From contig CBDEVT010000001.1 in NCBI GenBank assembly GCA_965243825.1, forward strand, positions 744,001 through 808,000: a stretch of 64,000 bases of DNA, read 5' to 3'. Below the pieces are notes generated by a model that searched no databases, had not been told where the DNA came from, and saw nothing but the letters and a program-made list of their open reading frames with translations. This DNA comes from JAJCYX01 sp965243825. GTDB taxonomy: Bacteria; Chloroflexota; Dehalococcoidia; Lucifugimonadales; Lucifugimonadaceae. This document shows, one piece after another, positions 30,717-39,207 of the stretch (position 1 is the stretch's first letter; each line of letters opens with the position of its first letter). The position numbers and the translations under genes are program-made.

Positions 30717-30919
30717 ATTCCGGCTAGCGAAATCGCAACCACGCCACCAACTAAGGCTGCGACTACGATCACATAAAACGCCAGTCTCAGGTACCAGCCA
30801 CGTTTGCTTTCCCGTGGGGTTGGATTTGGCGGGCCGGGAGTCCGGTTAACTGCACCAGCGGGACGTTGCCGTTCCTTGTCCGGAACTTTGACCGGAGGTG
30901 ATGATTCTGACCAACTCAT
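30713..30919 (-). CDS. Small single-span membrane protein
   Basis: 68 residues: a polar, Pro-rich N-terminal half (SSPPVKVPDKERQRPAGAVN) then RGWYLRLAFYVIVVAALVGGVVAISLAGI, one clear transmembrane helix at the C-terminus. A strong GGAGG lies 6 nt before ATG, which with the coherent layout argues that it is real. It converges on the formyltransferase gene, overlapping its stop by 4 nt. No homologue is recognised. Confidence 0.65.
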   Translation of the reverse strand: MSWSESSPPVKVPDKERQRPAGAVNRTPGPPNPTPRESKRGWYLRLAFYVIVVAALVGGVVAISLAGI

Positions 30920-31053
30920 CGTGAACCTCCTTGAGCCGCTATTGGCTTACATCACTTCAACTAAGTATCTCACGTGGAGCCTTGACCAGCGTTACGAGGC
31001 ATCGATCTGAGATGAACTCTCCGATTGCCGTACTGGTTTCCTGGCTCTACGCA

Positions 31054-31084
31054 AAACGCCCTCACTTCGTAAGCGAGGGCGTTT
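31054..31084 (-). terminator. clpX terminator
   Basis: AAACGCCCTC / GAGGGCGTTT, a 10-bp hairpin with an 11-nt loop, followed on the minus strand by TTTTGCG, 24 nt past the clpX stop. Confidence 0.85.
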
Positions 31085-31107
31085 CCTGTTTCAGCTGTGT
31101 TCCGCTA

Positions 31108-32397
31108 CTACGCAGCGGTCTGGCGATGAGGTGGCAGCTTGGTGTCTAACCGTTTGCCACCCTCGTCCAGGATCTTGGGCCATTGACCAGCGCTGACCGT
31201 GTCGCCATCTACTATGCACTGCTTCACGTTCTTCATGGACGGAAGCTCGTACATTACGTCGATAAGCAACTCCTCAACGATTGAGCGCAGACCACGTGCG
31301 CCGGCTTTGCGTTCCTTGGCAACCTGTGCCGTAGCCTCAAGCGCCTTTTCCTCAAAGACCAGCTCGACTCCATCCATCTTGAAGAGCGCCTCGTACTGTC
31401 GGACCAGTGCGTTCTTCGGCTCCTGCAAGACTCGGATCAGTTCGTCCTTAGTCAGATCAGATAGACCGACGACGAGCGGGACACGACCGATGAACTCAGG
31501 AATGAACCCGAACTGCATCAGATCAGCAGCTGCAACGCCGGTGTAGTCAACGTTGTCACTCGTTGCAGCTCTTGTTGTCTTGGCTCCAAAGCCGAGGTTA
31601 GAGTCCGCACCTGCTGCTCGCTTGCGCAGAATCTCTTCCAGGCCTTCGAACGCCCCACCCAGAACGAACAGGATGTTCGACGTGTCGATCTGAATGAACT
31701 CCTGGTGGGGGTGCTTGCGGCCACCCTGAGGCGGCACGTTTACAACTGCACCCTCAAGGATCTTGAGAAGCGCCTGCTGCACACCTTCACCAGAGACATC
31801 ACGCGTGATCGACGGATTGGCACCCTTGCGAGCGATCTTGTCGACTTCGTCGATGTAGATGATGCCCTGCTCTGCCCTGGCCATGTCGAACTCTGCATTC
31901 TGGATGAGCCTGAGCAGGATGTTCTCAACGTCTTCACCAACGTAACCAGCCTCTGTCAAAGACGTGGCGTCGGAGATAGCGAAAGGAACATCAAGGATTC
32001 TTGCAAGCGTCTGTGCAAGATGCGTCTTACCGCATCCGGTCGGCCCCACGAGCAGCATATTGGTCTTCTGCAGCTCAACGTCCGGGTCTTCCGTGCCGAA
32101 CCAGATGCGCTTGTAGTGGTTGTAGACGCCCACACTGATGACGCGCTTTGCGCGCTCCTGACCAATGACGTACTCGTTCAGGCGTTCAAAGATTTCCCTT
32201 GGAGTAGTCGGCTTGGACTGTGGCGTAACCACTGGGCGGTCATCAGAGATGATCTGCTGGCAGCGCCCAACGCACTCATTGCAGATGAAGATCTTTGAAG
32301 GACCTGCAATGAGACGCTTGACCGAGTCCTGCGGTTTCCCGCAGAACGAGCAGTCGTATGAGTCCTGGTTTGTGCCGGTGTTTTGAGAGTCAGCCAT
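31108..32397 (-). CDS. clpX: ATP-dependent Clp protease ATP-binding subunit ClpX
   Basis: AAA+ unfoldase for ClpP. 429 residues. The N-terminal zinc-binding domain has Cys16, Cys19, Cys39 and Cys42 (CSFCGKP, FICNECV); Walker A GPTGCGKTHLAQTLA; Walker B GIIYIDEVDKIARK; sensor region FVLGGAFEGLEEIL; the ClpP-binding loop LGFGAKT; arginine finger region GFIPEFIGRVPLVV. The C-terminus is normal. It lies last in tig-clpP-clpX, the standard order, and closes with a terminator. ATG start. Confidence 0.97.
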   Translation of the reverse strand: MADSQNTGTNQDSYDCSFCGKPQDSVKRLIAGPSKIFICNECVGRCQQIISDDRPVVTPQSKPTTPREIFERLNEYVIGQERAKRVISVGVYNHYKRIWFGTEDPDVELQKTNMLLVGPTGCGKTHLAQTLARILDVPFAISDATSLTEAGYVGEDVENILLRLIQNAEFDMARAEQGIIYIDEVDKIARKGANPSITRDVSGEGVQQALLKILEGAVVNVPPQGGRKHPHQEFIQIDTSNILFVLGGAFEGLEEILRKRAAGADSNLGFGAKTTRAATSDNVDYTGVAAADLMQFGFIPEFIGRVPLVVGLSDLTKDELIRVLQEPKNALVRQYEALFKMDGVELVFEEKALEATAQVAKERKAGARGLRSIVEELLIDVMYELPSMKNVKQCIVDGDTVSAGQWPKILDEGGKRLDTKLPPHRQTAA

Positions 32398-32459
32398 TCA
32401 ATACCTGCTGCCGGGAGACAACTTAGGATTGCGTTACCGTTAGTGTTCCAATGCTGGCA

Positions 32460-33188
32460 CTAGCTTGTGCCGTTGCTGGAACTCCCCTCTTTCGACTTGT
32501 CTTTCTCGCCCGCCCGCAACACTTCATCCACCAGACCGTATTCCGCTGCCTGTTCTGCGTTCAGCCAGAAGTCACGGTCCGAGTCCCGAGCTACCCGTTC
32601 GTAGCTCTGACCCGTGGTGTCTGCAATGATCTGCCGAAGGGAGTCCTGCAACCTGAGGACCTCTCGGGCATGAATCTCAATGTCAGACGCCTGTCCCTGC
32701 GTGCCGCTAAGCGGCTGGTGCATATGAATAGTCGAGTTCGGCAGCGCAAACCGCTTACCCGGCTCACCTGCAGTCAGCAGGATCGTACCAAAGCTAGCGC
32801 AGAGTCCCACCGAGATTGTCGAAACATCACACGGAACCGAGCGAATCGTGTCGTAGATCGCCATTCCGGAGTAGACCTCACCACCGGGTGAGTTGATGTA
32901 AAGGCTAATGTCGCGGTCAGGGTCTTCCGAAGCGAGATAGAGCAGCTGTGCCACGATCAGGTTCGCAACCTGTGCATTGATCGGCGTACCAAGAAAGACT
33001 ATGCGCTCCTTAAGAAGCAGCGAGTAAATGTCGTACGCCCTCTCTCCACGGGCGCCGGTCTCGATGACCATCGGAACTATGGATTGGGGGATTGGGGGAC
33101 TCTGTGGCGTCCACATCTCTGTGCCTGGCATCTGACTCTTCATTTCTTCTACACCGCCCATCTGTGAAGTTAAGCCGGGATTAAACAA
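32460..33188 (-). CDS. clpP: ATP-dependent Clp protease proteolytic subunit
   Basis: Serine protease barrel serving ClpX and ClpC. 242 residues from TTG at 33188 (GGAG 4 nt upstream). Catalytic triad: Ser132 (GLCASFG), His157 (IHMHQPLSG), Asp206 (DSDRDFW). The first ~35 residues (MFNPGLTSQMGGVEEMKSQ...) exceed the usual N-terminus and may be a propeptide, or a later ATG (codon 10 or 16) may be used; codon 16 is preceded by a purine-rich AGAAGAA. Between tig and clpX. Confidence 0.95.
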   Translation of the reverse strand: MFNPGLTSQMGGVEEMKSQMPGTEMWTPQSPPIPQSIVPMVIETGARGERAYDIYSLLLKERIVFLGTPINAQVANLIVAQLLYLASEDPDRDISLYINSPGGEVYSGMAIYDTIRSVPCDVSTISVGLCASFGTILLTAGEPGKRFALPNSTIHMHQPLSGTQGQASDIEIHAREVLRLQDSLRQIIADTTGQSYERVARDSDRDFWLNAEQAAEYGLVDEVLRAGEKDKSKEGSSSNGTS

Positions 33189-33235
33189 TTCGCTCCACTC
33201 TTTCCGTACTTGCCAACTGTTGCTACGGGGTTGCG

Positions 33236-34669
33236 CTACGTGCTTGCCTTCTCAATATCATCTGCCGTCTCAGCCTCTTCTTCAGGCTGTTCCGCGGTCG
33301 CAACATCTTCAGTTGACTCAGCAGGCGAATCTTCCTTCTTTGTGGTCTTCGCCTTCGCTGTCGTCTTTTTCTTTGCCGCAGGTTTAGTACCGTTGGACTT
33401 AGTTTTGGCGATCTCGATCGCCTTATCGATCGCCTTACGCCGCTTCAAAACGGCAACTACAGCCTCTCGGTTCGCCTCCGGGCTATCGTCTTCGTGATCG
33501 TGGCCTTCGTGCTGCGTCTTCCAGGCCTCGATCTCCTGCTCAACCTCTTCGTCAGTGGGCTCGATACCTTCTGCATCGGCCAACAGGTCCATCACCAGCG
33601 TGCGCTTCACCCTGTTTTCAGCAGTCTGCTTGGCGTCGTTAACCAACTCCTCGCTGGACTTACCGGTCTGCCCTGCCCACTGTTCCAACGTTATGTTGTA
33701 ACGAGCGAGTGCGCTCTGCTGCTCACGAAGCACGTGTTCTGCCTCGTGATCAATCATGATCGGTGAGACCTCGAACGTCGACCGCTCGACAAGCTCATCC
33801 ATCACTTTCTCTTCGAGCGATTCTCGCAGGGTCTGCTCCGAACGCGCTTCGAGGTTTTCGCGAATGCGGCTGCGAAGGTCTGCAACCGTACTAATGTCTT
33901 CGCCCAGTCCTTTCACCAACTCATCGCTGAGTTCCGGGAGCTCTTTCTCCCGAATTCCAGCGACGGAAACGGCAAATTCAGCGGTCTTTCCGGCAAGTTC
34001 TGTACGGGCGAAATCTTCTGGAATCTCGATTGAGAACTCCTTGGACCCACCGGATTCGATACCTACAAGTGCGTCAGTGAATCCTGGTACCGGGTTCGGA
34101 TTGTCGGAATCAGCAAGGTACTCAGAGTCCGTCTGCTCGACAAACGTCTCGCCATCCACCGTCCCGGTGACACTGAACGTGATCAGGTCTCCAGCTTTGA
34201 CGGGTCGTTCTACATCGTTCCAACTAGCATTCGCTTCCACGAGACGTTGAACCGACTCCTCGATCTGATCGTCGGTGACCTCTTCAGCTTCATCGTCGAA
34301 ACGGATAGTCGAGTATTCGCCAAGCTTGCCTTCAGGCGGGAGCGGTACGGTTGCATCGATCTTCACCACCGGGTCACGTTCGGTGACGTTGACCCGTGGA
34401 GTTGCAGATGCCTTGATGCCTTCCTGCTCGACAGCATCGCCAACCGCGGCCGGAACGAGAGATTCGATCGCCTCTTCTAGCAGGTATTCGTGTCCAACGA
34501 ACCGCTCTACTACCGAACGGGGAGCCTTGCCTTTACGGAACCCGGGAACGTTGACCCTGGATGCAACGCGCTGATGAGCACGCTTCATGTGTTCTTCGAG
34601 AAGCTGGTCATCCACCTCGATGTGGAGAACTAGCTCTCGGTCTTTCGTTTCCCCCTGGGTTACTTTCAA
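33236..34669 (-). CDS. tig: Trigger factor
   Basis: Ribosome-bound chaperone and prolyl isomerase. 477 residues. The ribosome-binding signature is GFRKGKAPRSVVERFVG; a PPIase domain (~160-250, DLITFSVTGTVDGETF, PGFTDALVGIESGGSKEFSI) and a helical C-domain follow. After the C-domain comes a ~60-residue low-complexity tail, first lysine-rich (KPAAKKKTTAKAKTTKK), then acidic, longer than in most homologues (~430 residues). The start is TTG without a clear ribosome site. First gene of tig-clpP-clpX. Confidence 0.95.
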   Translation of the reverse strand: MKVTQGETKDRELVLHIEVDDQLLEEHMKRAHQRVASRVNVPGFRKGKAPRSVVERFVGHEYLLEEAIESLVPAAVGDAVEQEGIKASATPRVNVTERDPVVKIDATVPLPPEGKLGEYSTIRFDDEAEEVTDDQIEESVQRLVEANASWNDVERPVKAGDLITFSVTGTVDGETFVEQTDSEYLADSDNPNPVPGFTDALVGIESGGSKEFSIEIPEDFARTELAGKTAEFAVSVAGIREKELPELSDELVKGLGEDISTVADLRSRIRENLEARSEQTLRESLEEKVMDELVERSTFEVSPIMIDHEAEHVLREQQSALARYNITLEQWAGQTGKSSEELVNDAKQTAENRVKRTLVMDLLADAEGIEPTDEEVEQEIEAWKTQHEGHDHEDDSPEANREAVVAVLKRRKAIDKAIEIAKTKSNGTKPAAKKKTTAKAKTTKKEDSPAESTEDVATAEQPEEEAETADDIEKAST

Positions 34670-34824
34670 GCAAACGGCTCCATACTGGCAGACTGAAAAA
34701 ACGAGTGATCGAGCGAGCGAGGACGGACGCCCAGTGAATTGAGCGTGCCCTCCATTCTAGCTCAACGAAATCTCGATGCGGCCTCTACAGACCAATAAGG
34801 GCTCCAACTAAGCGACCCTCATGG

Positions 34825-36630
34825 CTATTCATCATCCGTAATAACCGCAATGTGCAGTTCGGAAAGCTGTTCCTGTCCGATCGCAGACGGCGCTTCAAAC
34901 ATCGGGTCGGAAGCAGATTGAGTCTTCGGAAAGGCGATCACTTCGCGAATCGATGTCTCACCAGCGATAAGCGCTACGAGTCGATCAAGCCCAAGCCCCA
35001 TGCCTCCATGAGGCGGCGCCCCGTATTCGAACGCCTTAAGAAGGTGACCGAACCGCTCACCTATCTCCTCTTCCGAATACCCGATGACGTTGAACACTCT
35101 CAGCTGCAACTTAGGATCATGGATGCGGATACTGCCGCTTCCGAGTTCCCATCCATTGCAGACAAGATCAAAGAGGTCGGCATGCACTGCACCCGGATCG
35201 GTCTCGATCAGGTCAATATGCTCGGCCTTCGGCGCAGAGAACACATGGTGGGCAGGTGTCCAGCCTTTCGAGTCATCATCCCATTCGAATAGCGGGAAGT
35301 CTGTAACCCAGGCAAACGAGAACTCGTTCGGATCGGCCAGGTCCAGCCGAGAGCCCATCTCCAGCCTCAACTCGCCAAGTACTCGGTTCACCATCTTCTC
35401 GGCACCGGCTACGATCAGGATCAGATCACCCGGTTTCGCACCGGTCTCATTCGCTATGTCCTTGATCACATCAATAGACATGAAGCGGTTGAGCGGCCCT
35501 TTGACCTGCTCTTCAGTGAGGGACTCGATCGATTCTGCCGCTTCATCTATCGAGATGAAGACGAGACCCTGAGCCCCGTAACGCTTGGCGGTCTCAATCA
35601 GTTCGTCGGTCTGGCGGCGACCGTAGTCAGCGCAACCAGGTGCTGCGAACCCGCGGATCGAGCCGCCATTGGCCGCAACAGCCTGGAACACTCTCGCTTC
35701 AGAGCGTGCCGCGATGTCTGTGATTGTGGACAGCTCCATTCCAAGCCGCAGATCGGGTTTGTCTGTTCCGAAACGGGCCATGGCCTCCGCATAAGTCAGG
35801 CGAGGGAACGGCTCAGGCACCTTCGCCTCAGGCCTGACATCGTTTAGCACCTTCGTGTAGAGCCGCTCAACGACATCGGTAACGTCCTGTTGGTGTACAA
35901 AACTCATCTCGAAGTCGAGTTGAGTGTGTTCAGGTTGCCTGTCCGCACGCAGGTCTTCATCTCGGAAGCACCTGGCGATCTGGAAGTACCGCTCTATCCC
36001 GGAGACCATCAGGATCTGCTTAAGTTGCTGAGGGGATTGCGGAAGCGCGTAGAACTCTCCGGGATGCACCCTGCTTGGCACTACGTAGTCACGTGCGCCT
36101 TCAGGGGTGCTTTTTATCAGCACTGGCGTCTCAATCTGAGTAAAGCCTTCGTCTGAAAGCTGCTCCCAGATGATGCTGGTGACTTTGTGCCGCAGCTTCA
36201 GGTTCTGTTGCATTTTTTGCCGACGAAGGTCGATATACCGATACTGCAACCGGGTGTCTTCAGCGACGTTAACGTCGTCATCCACTTCGAAAGGTGGGGT
36301 GAGCGCTGAGTTCAGCACCGTTAGTTCTTCGGCGATCAGCTCAACCTCACCGGTGTCGAGGTTCGGGTTCTCTGCACCTTCGATACGACGAGACACCTTG
36401 CCAGTGACCTTAACCACCCACTCTGAACGTAGCGACTCTGCGAGGTGATGCGCGTCTTTTGAGATCTCCGGGTTGAATACGACCTGGAGAAGGCCAGTGC
36501 GGTCTCGTAAATCGATGAATATCAGGTTGCCGTGGTCGCGGCGTCGGTTCACCCAACCGGCGACGGTGATCTGTTTTCCGGAGTCTGCATCTGCTCCGCG
36601 CGGCTGTCCGCAGTCTGTGTCTTTGTGCAA
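34825..36630 (-). CDS. aspS: Aspartyl-tRNA synthetase
   Basis: Class IIb synthetase charging tRNA-Asp (and possibly tRNA-Asn). 601 residues, bacterial type: N-terminal OB anticodon-binding domain (ITVAGWVNRRRDHGNLIFIDLRDR), motif 2 FRDEDLRADRQPEHTQLDFEMSF, the inserted GAD domain, and motif 3 GMGLGLDRLVALIAGETSIREVIAFPK. The TTG start has an AAAGGGA ribosome site ~8 nt upstream. No asparaginyl-tRNA synthetase or gatCAB lies in the window, so discriminating specificity cannot be judged. Alone in its unit; bioY lies 60 nt upstream on the same strand. Confidence 0.96.
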   Translation of the reverse strand: MHKDTDCGQPRGADADSGKQITVAGWVNRRRDHGNLIFIDLRDRTGLLQVVFNPEISKDAHHLAESLRSEWVVKVTGKVSRRIEGAENPNLDTGEVELIAEELTVLNSALTPPFEVDDDVNVAEDTRLQYRYIDLRRQKMQQNLKLRHKVTSIIWEQLSDEGFTQIETPVLIKSTPEGARDYVVPSRVHPGEFYALPQSPQQLKQILMVSGIERYFQIARCFRDEDLRADRQPEHTQLDFEMSFVHQQDVTDVVERLYTKVLNDVRPEAKVPEPFPRLTYAEAMARFGTDKPDLRLGMELSTITDIAARSEARVFQAVAANGGSIRGFAAPGCADYGRRQTDELIETAKRYGAQGLVFISIDEAAESIESLTEEQVKGPLNRFMSIDVIKDIANETGAKPGDLILIVAGAEKMVNRVLGELRLEMGSRLDLADPNEFSFAWVTDFPLFEWDDDSKGWTPAHHVFSAPKAEHIDLIETDPGAVHADLFDLVCNGWELGSGSIRIHDPKLQLRVFNVIGYSEEEIGERFGHLLKAFEYGAPPHGGMGLGLDRLVALIAGETSIREVIAFPKTQSASDPMFEAPSAIGQEQLSELHIAVITDDE

Positions 36631-36690
36631 CTGAGCGTCCCTTTCGGATGCCTGTCTGGCATGGTTGTGTAGCGTTCGGGAGAGGCGGGA

Positions 36691-37383
36691 CTACCGCTCC
36701 GTATTTTCGCCTTCAGCAGACGCAATCGGCTGGTTAGAAGCGCGGCTGTCCGCTAACTTCCACAGAACACCTACAGTCAGGGCGGCAAGCATGAGTTTCA
36801 CAATGTCACCTGGAATGAACGGGTACATGCCAGAACTGAACAGCTGACCTTCGGCAGGCCATCCGAAATCGAAAACAGCCAGCCAGATCAGGCCGGGTGC
36901 GTAGACCAGCAGCGCGCCAAGGGTCATCGGCCACAGGGAGCGTCCGCGGTTCCAACCTCTTTCCGACGCGAGGCCGGTGAACGCGGTCGCAAGAATAAAT
37001 CCGATCAGATAACCGCCTGTAACGCCATGTGCCACGTAGTCCCAGCCGTTGCCTCCACTCTGAAACACAGGCACACCAGCCATTCCGACGAGGTAATAAA
37101 GAACAGCAGATGCCAGTCCCCAACGGAAGCCGAGTAGCCCGCCGGTCAGCAGCACGCCGTACGTTTGAAAGGTGATCGGGACAGGGTTGTCAGGCAGATA
37201 GAAGCGAGCCTGGGCAAGACCTGCAGTCACCGCGGCCAAAACCACAACGGCAAGCACCCTGTGCCATGTTTGCGCCCGGGGAAAGAGTGAATCGAAAAGG
37301 GAGCGGTTTCGACGACCGATTAATGAATCCAGCCAACTTGAAGATGTAACTGGCTTGGTTTGCGCTGCAACGCTCGACTGCAA
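36691..37383 (-). CDS. bioY: Biotin transporter substrate-binding subunit BioY
   Basis: Integral S-component of an ECF biotin transporter. About 230 residues from TTG at 37383, chosen because GCGGAGG sits 6 nt upstream; the frame is open further to 37464 but without a ribosome site. Six membrane segments are visible (VLAVVVLAAVTAGLAQ, GVLLTGGLLGFRWGLASAVLYYLVG, GGYLIGFILATAF, LGALLVYAPGLIWL, IVKLMLAALTVGVLWKL). The family motifs PVPITFQTYGVLLTGGLLG and QSGGNGWDYVAHGVTGGYLIGF are present. No bio synthesis or ecfAT genes lie nearby, so it must share an ECF module encoded elsewhere. Confidence 0.9.
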   Translation of the reverse strand: MQSSVAAQTKPVTSSSWLDSLIGRRNRSLFDSLFPRAQTWHRVLAVVVLAAVTAGLAQARFYLPDNPVPITFQTYGVLLTGGLLGFRWGLASAVLYYLVGMAGVPVFQSGGNGWDYVAHGVTGGYLIGFILATAFTGLASERGWNRGRSLWPMTLGALLVYAPGLIWLAVFDFGWPAEGQLFSSGMYPFIPGDIVKLMLAALTVGVLWKLADSRASNQPIASAEGENTER

Positions 37384-37470
37384 ACTGGACCTCCGCAGGC
37401 AATGGTGTTTCTGTAGCGAATCCAGCAGAGTCTGCAACTGCCGACAACTTCTGAAAACGACCACAAAAGA

Positions 37471-37496
37471 GTACCACCGACCGAAGTCGGTGGTAC
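37471..37496 (-). terminator. Terminator between the Lrp-type gene and bioY
   Basis: A perfect 11-bp hairpin GTACCACCGAC / GTCGGTGGTAC with a 4-nt loop, then TCTTTTG on the minus strand, 32 nt past the regulator's stop. Confidence 0.8.
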
Positions 37497-37527
37497 GTAG
37501 TCAAAAACTGTCGGGATTCGGGTCGAA

Positions 37528-37968
37528 CTAGACCGGGATACCGTACTCACGTTTCGTGACTGCAAGATTCACAAACGTCTCGGTCCGGCGAACGCCCGGA
37601 ATAGCACCAATCTTCTCTCGCAGGAAAACACCCAACTCCTCGGCAGTTGGCAGCGTGGCCCATGCGAAGACGTCATACGTGCCTGTGGTGACCGCAACCC
37701 AGCGAGTGTGCTGCAGTGATGAAAGCTTGTCGGCGACGGCGTCTACCTGGTCAGGGTCAACCTGTACACCGATGATCGCCTCGGAGTTGTAGCCGAGCTT
37801 ACCGGGATCTGGAAGCGCCACAACATTGATGATGTTGTCCTGGATAAGCCTCTTGAGACGGCGGCGAACGGTTCCTTCACTTACGCCAACGTCCCTTGCG
37901 ATTCTCGCATTCGATGCACGTCCGTTTGATTCAAGAAGAGCGATGATCTTACGGTCGAGGGTATCCAT
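37528..37968 (-). CDS. Lrp/AsnC-family transcriptional regulator
   Basis: 146 residues from ATG at 37968 (GGAGG 11 nt upstream). N-terminal helix-turn-helix (LDRKIIALLESNGRASNARIARDVGVSEGTVRRRLKRL) then a RAM ligand-binding domain (AIIGVQVDPDQVDAVADKL, WVAVTTGTYDVFAWATL, IPGVRRTETFVNLAVTKRE). Family members sense amino acids and form octameric DNA-binding discs. The target is unknown; bioY follows but behind a terminator. Two triloop hairpins precede it at 38038-38081. Confidence 0.88.
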   Translation of the reverse strand: MDTLDRKIIALLESNGRASNARIARDVGVSEGTVRRRLKRLIQDNIINVVALPDPGKLGYNSEAIIGVQVDPDQVDAVADKLSSLQHTRWVAVTTGTYDVFAWATLPTAEELGVFLREKIGAIPGVRRTETFVNLAVTKREYGIPV

Positions 37969-38037
37969 CTGTAATCCGGCCTCCGTCGTAACTAAACAAG
38001 CGGTAACATGGTTTGGCGCATCAAAGATATCCCCTGC

Positions 38038-38081
38038 AACCAGCAAAGCTGGTTATCGTCGCGCACCTCCGCCATGCGGAG
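38038..38081 (-). repeat. Two perfect triloop hairpins in the Lrp-type gene leader
   Basis: AACCAGC-aaa-GCTGGTT (38038-38054) and CTCCGC-cat-GCGGAG (38067-38081), 12 nt apart, 70-110 nt before the regulator start. Neither has a U-tail. They could be operators or leader RNA structures. The rest of the ~330-nt spacer to 38300 shows no gene. Confidence 0.5.
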
Positions 38082-38300
38082 CGATTCTGTCTCCTTAAAT
38101 TAATCATACGCCGAAAGCATGGCATGTAAACTGCCCTCAGTTGCTGAAATCGGTTCGCGTGCATGAGGAATCTGTGAAGAACGTCTTTCGCAGCCGGGCC
38201 GCATCGAATAGAATGAAACGGTTGAGCCAAGTAATTTCGAACGAAGCGCAACAGATTACGGCCCGTGCTCACGGTGACGTAGCGCTAACTGGAGGACCGA

Positions 38301-38660
38301 ATGGTCGCAGAGAAGCAGACTGCAGTTATTGAATTTACGGACGCTGCATCAGCCAAGCTGGTTGAGGTTCTGAAAGAGCAGGACGCTGTTGACTCCTATC
38401 TCCGGATAGCTGTCACGCAGGGGCCTAACGGCGGCATCGAATATGTGTTTGGCCTTGAAGAAGAGGCTGGTGAGACGGACTCAGTTATTGACTCCGGCTC
38501 AGTAAAGGCGCTGGTCGACGCAGACAGCACCGAACTTTTGACCGGCTCGAGCATCGACTACGTCGAGGGCTTTGAGCGATCGGGCTTCGTCATCTCGAAC
38601 CCGAACTTCCAGGGCGGCGGCTGTGCGTGTGGCGGCGGTGGCTGCGGCTGTGGCCGTTAG
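38301..38660 (+). CDS. A-type Fe-S carrier (IscA/ErpA/HesB) homologue with Cys-rich tail
   Basis: 119 residues, HesB-like fold (VIEFTDAASAKLVEVLKEQ, YLRIAVTQGPNGGIEYVFGLEEEA, LTGSSIDYVEGFERSGFVISNPN). Typical members have three cysteines: one in GGCSG and two in a C-terminal CxCG. Here the first is missing (GPNGG), and the tail has four cysteines in two CxC pairs (Cys108, Cys110, Cys115, Cys117) separated by four glycines. It probably still binds Fe-S or iron, but differently; that is inference. ATG with GGAGG 5 nt upstream. A terminator follows, then a ferredoxin gene on the same strand. Confidence 0.8.
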   Translation: MVAEKQTAVIEFTDAASAKLVEVLKEQDAVDSYLRIAVTQGPNGGIEYVFGLEEEAGETDSVIDSGSVKALVDADSTELLTGSSIDYVEGFERSGFVISNPNFQGGGCACGGGGCGCGR

Positions 38661-38699
38661 ATAACGTATCTGACACTCACTCTGAACAGCTAATCACGA

Positions 38700-38727
38700 A
38701 ACCCCTCTTGCTCTTGCAAGGGGGGTT
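38700..38727 (+). terminator. Hairpin after the A-type carrier gene
   Basis: 12-bp stem AACCCCTCTTGC / GCAAGGGGGGTT (one G-U) with loop TCTT. No good U-run follows, so termination strength is uncertain. It overlaps the ferredoxin promoter. Confidence 0.5.
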
Positions 38728-38735
38728 CGTATAAT
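38708..38735 (+). promoter_or_regulatory. Ferredoxin gene promoter
   Basis: TTGCTC (38708-38713), 16-nt spacer, TATAAT (38730-38735), overlapping the preceding hairpin. The leader is about 110 nt; AGGAG lies 10 nt before the ferredoxin ATG. Confidence 0.5.
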
Positions 38736-38849
38736 CCGCTCTGGCCAATATGCCGAACTGATGGTCACCGATGACCAGCAGACGATCAAAGTTCCCAAAT
38801 ATCATCGCCGTGCACCACAAAAAAGCGCGGCCGCAGGAGTTTCAGGGTA

Positions 38850-39122
38850 ATGACCTACATCATCGCTAAGGACTGCGTGGACGTAATGGATGGCGCCTGC
38901 GTGGATGTGTGCCCCGTGGACTGCATCTACTCGAAGCCCGGCGACAACCAGCTCTTCATCAGCCCTGATGAGTGTATTGACTGCGCAGCCTGCGAACCGG
39001 TCTGCCCCGTAAACGCCATCTTCCCTGAAGACCAGGTGCCCGAGGACCAGCAGGAGTTCATCAAGCTCAACTACGAGTACGATTACGACAGCTCGGAGCC
39101 TGGTCTGAATACCGGATCCTGA
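38850..39122 (+). CDS. 7Fe (3Fe-4S/4Fe-4S) ferredoxin
   Basis: Small electron carrier, 90 residues. Cysteine spacing is that of FdxA/Azotobacter FdI types: Cys9, Cys17 and Cys52 for the 3Fe-4S cluster; Cys21, Cys42, Cys45 and Cys48 for the 4Fe-4S cluster; Cys25 extra. The opening TYIIAKDCVDVMDGACVDVC and the IYSKPGDNQLFI segment match the actinobacterial FdxA pattern. The C-terminal acidic tail is typical. It could supply electrons to the siroheme reductase at 41088 (inference). Own promoter and terminator. Confidence 0.93.
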   Translation: MTYIIAKDCVDVMDGACVDVCPVDCIYSKPGDNQLFISPDECIDCAACEPVCPVNAIFPEDQVPEDQQEFIKLNYEYDYDSSEPGLNTGS

Positions 39123-39145
39123 TTCAGCTCACAAGATCGAGTGTT

Positions 39146-39178
39146 AAAGAAGCCCCGGCAATTTGCCAGGGCTTCTTT
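39146..39178. terminator. Bidirectional terminator between ferredoxin and hemQ
   Basis: AAAGAAGCCC / GGGCTTCTTT with inner GGC/GCC pairing and U-rich flanks on both strands. Lies between convergent genes. Confidence 0.85.
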
Positions 39179-39207
39179 GATTCGAGACGATTTCTCTGGT
39201 GAATGGA

